Shown here: positions 4,850-6,079 of the stretch, piece by piece | How positions within the stretch are numbered: the stretch's first letter is position 1 | Layout of the letters: every line of letters starts with the position of its first letter | NCBI GenBank assembly: GCA_028571885.1 | Contig: JAPVVU010000198.1 | Span: forward strand, 1-6,079 | Direction of reading: 5' to 3' | Source: Gammaproteobacteria bacterium | GTDB lineage: Bacteria > Pseudomonadota > Gammaproteobacteria > GRL18 | Length of the DNA: 6,079 nucleotides | The notes under the pieces: model-generated | Seen by the model: the letters and a program-made list of their open reading frames with translations, nothing else | What the model was told of the DNA's origin: nothing | Databases searched by the model: none | Translations under genes and position numbers: made by a program

Positions 4850-5872
4850 ATGCCAACCCCCAGACATCAACAAATCAGCCTCTCAGATACCCCGTACTAT
4901 CACTGTATCTCTCGCTGTGTCAGACGAACCTTCCTGTGTGGGACTGATGTCAGCACCAACAAAGACTATAATCACCGTAAACAATGGATTGTGGATCGAT
5001 TAGCCTTATTGTCAAAAACCTTTGCCATTGATGTCTGCGCCTATGCCATCATGTCCAATCACACTCACACCATACTTAAAATCAATGAGTCACTTGCCCA
5101 AAGCTGGTCAGATGAAACCGTTATGCACCGCTGGGCACAACTTTTTTCAATGCCGGTACTGGTCGAGCGGTATTTAAATGGTGACTGTCATTCCGATGCA
5201 GAGCAGGACAAAGCACGAGAAACCATCAAGCTGTTCAGAAACCGTTTAATGGACATCAGCTGGTTTATGCGCTGCCTCAATGAACATATTGCCCGCAAGG
5301 CCAATGCAGAGGATAAATGCACCGGCAGATTCTGGGAAGGACGCTTTAAGAGTCAGGCACTATTGGATGAACAAGCCATACTCAGTTGCATGGTTTATGT
5401 TGATTTAAACCCCATCAGAGCGGCTATCTGCGATACCCTGGAAGAGTCAGAGCACACCTCAGTACAACAACGCATCAAACAAATCACAGCAACCAAAAAG
5501 ACAACAGCTCCCCAACAAACCAGACCAGCAATAAAACTCTCTCCCTTTATCGCCAGCTCACTCAAAGAAAATGGCATTGCCTTCGCTCTCAATGACTATC
5601 TGGAGCTGGTTGATTGGACTGGACGAATCGTGAGAGAGGATAAACGCGGCTATATTAAATCCAGTACGCCCGGCATACTGAATAAATTACAACTCAATGA
5701 GCAGACCTGGATAGAAACCGTGCAAGGCTTTTCAAAAGGGTTTCATGATTTTGTTGGCCCTGAGGCACAATTGAAATCACTGTGCAAAAAACAAAAAAAG
5801 CATTGGGTTCGTGGTATCAATCTTTGCAGGAAGCTGTTTAAAATCAATCTAAGCAGTCCCATCCCCACTTAG
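4850..5872 (+). CDS. IS200-like / RAYT-type single-strand transposase
   Basis: The 340-residue protein belongs to the Y1 (HUH) transposase superfamily, in the branch related to REP-associated tyrosine transposases. The N-terminal YYHCISRCVRRTFLCG (16-31) is the family opening strand. HTH at 71-73 in AIMSNHTHTIL is the HUH metal-binding motif, with threonine in the usually hydrophobic middle position. GRFWEGRFKSQALL (159-172) and YVDLNPIRA (183-191) are the conserved later motifs; Tyr183 is the family's conserved tyrosine and a candidate nucleophile. The 150 residues after these, with a Lys-rich end (CKKQKKHWVRG), are an extension beyond the catalytic core. GGAG at 4838-4841 lies 8 nt before the ATG. 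The coding sequence appears intact. No matching IS ends or tnpB partner are visible, so it may be a domesticated single gene acting on REP-like hairpins. Confidence 0.9.
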   Translation: MPTPRHQQISLSDTPYYHCISRCVRRTFLCGTDVSTNKDYNHRKQWIVDRLALLSKTFAIDVCAYAIMSNHTHTILKINESLAQSWSDETVMHRWAQLFSMPVLVERYLNGDCHSDAEQDKARETIKLFRNRLMDISWFMRCLNEHIARKANAEDKCTGRFWEGRFKSQALLDEQAILSCMVYVDLNPIRAAICDTLEESEHTSVQQRIKQITATKKTTAPQQTRPAIKLSPFIASSLKENGIAFALNDYLELVDWTGRIVREDKRGYIKSSTPGILNKLQLNEQTWIETVQGFSKGFHDFVGPEAQLKSLCKKQKKHWVRGINLCRKLFKINLSSPIPT

Positions 5873-5909
5873 CAGTTTTGGCTTTATCTTTTTGTCTGTT
5901 TTGCAAGGC

Positions 5910-5936
5910 AATGCAGGCTTCCCCGTGCCCGGCATT
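5910..5936. repeat. Small imperfect hairpin downstream of the transposase
   Basis: AATGC (5910-5914) pairs with GCATT (5932-5936), and GGC (5916-5918) with GCC (5927-5929), leaving an 8-nt loop and small bulges. It is GC-richer than its surroundings. RAYT genes are commonly flanked by short GC-rich hairpins of this size, but a single copy cannot be called a REP. Confidence 0.4.
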
Positions 5937-6000
5937 TTGATTATTCTTATCATTTAAACGCTTTGGCTGTTTTTCTTTAAAGAGGTTCACCATTTAAAAT

Positions 6001-6028
6001 AAATCACTCGAGTTCACGAGTGATTTTT
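6001..6028. terminator. Stem-loop terminator, probably bidirectional
   Basis: AAATCACTCG (6001-6010) pairs perfectly with CGAGTGATTT (6017-6026) around a 6-nt loop. A T-run follows on the plus strand, and an A-rich stretch precedes it (5996-6003), which gives a T-run on the minus strand. It could end transcription of the transposase, 130 nt after its stop, and of a leftward gene entering from beyond the window. Confidence 0.75.
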
Positions 6029-6079
6029 ACAAAAATGCTTTAGATTCTGCCTTTTATTTTATGGGTGGCTTGTTTTACT

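Noticed and set aside
1..6079. CRISPR array, retron or phage structural genes
   Set aside because: There are no regularly spaced direct repeats, no reverse transcriptase and no phage structural protein pattern in the window; the hairpins are all single inverted repeats.

Overview
The window looks like an accessory region of a gammaproteobacterial chromosome. Overall it is AT-rich. The proteins resemble gammaproteobacterial families (BluB, a PsiE-like membrane protein, an IS200-like/RAYT transposase), but the genus cannot be fixed from sequence alone. No rRNA, tRNA or CRISPR array is visible. I find nine or ten convincing protein genes and an unusual density of inverted repeats between them.

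Left part (1-1952, genes on +). A 21-bp-stem inverted repeat (1-65) and two small hairpins precede a short helical protein of unknown function (174-491). Next come bluB (621-1346), which makes the lower ligand of vitamin B12 from reduced FMN, and a four-helix membrane protein of the PsiE type (1500-1952).

Middle part (1946-3420). Two genes lie on the minus strand: a membrane-anchored alpha/beta hydrolase (2424-3287) and, downstream of it, a 133-residue protein I do not recognise (1969-2370). The space upstream of the hydrolase holds a 22-bp imperfect hairpin (3315-3367) and a perfect 26-bp palindrome (3394-3419).

Toxin-antitoxin part (3394-4690). Two type II modules converge tail to tail. 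An AbrB-type antitoxin with a Doc/Fic toxin reads rightward, and a Phd/YefM-type antitoxin with a ParE/RelE toxin reads leftward. Each has its own palindromic operator. The phd promoter is placed so that its transcript should start at the ATG itself (leaderless).

Right part (4780-6079). A single-gene transposase (4850-5872) has a clear promoter and Shine-Dalgarno, and is followed by a small hairpin and a strong stem-loop terminator.

The main unifying idea is that the toxin-antitoxin and hydrolase genes may be integron gene cassettes read on the minus strand. The 62 bp between the two toxins (4037-4098) fold like an attC site: core boxes at both ends, 5-nt unpaired spacers, and a 6-bp L stem with one extrahelical base. 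Both toxin stop codons lie in its core boxes. A shortened relative sharing GYTTAACRTTGCC sits between the psiE-like gene and the 133-residue gene (1946-1974), again overlapping stop codons. Another core-like heptamer (3377-3383) flanks the hairpin before the Doc module. No integrase gene is in the window, so this remains an inference.
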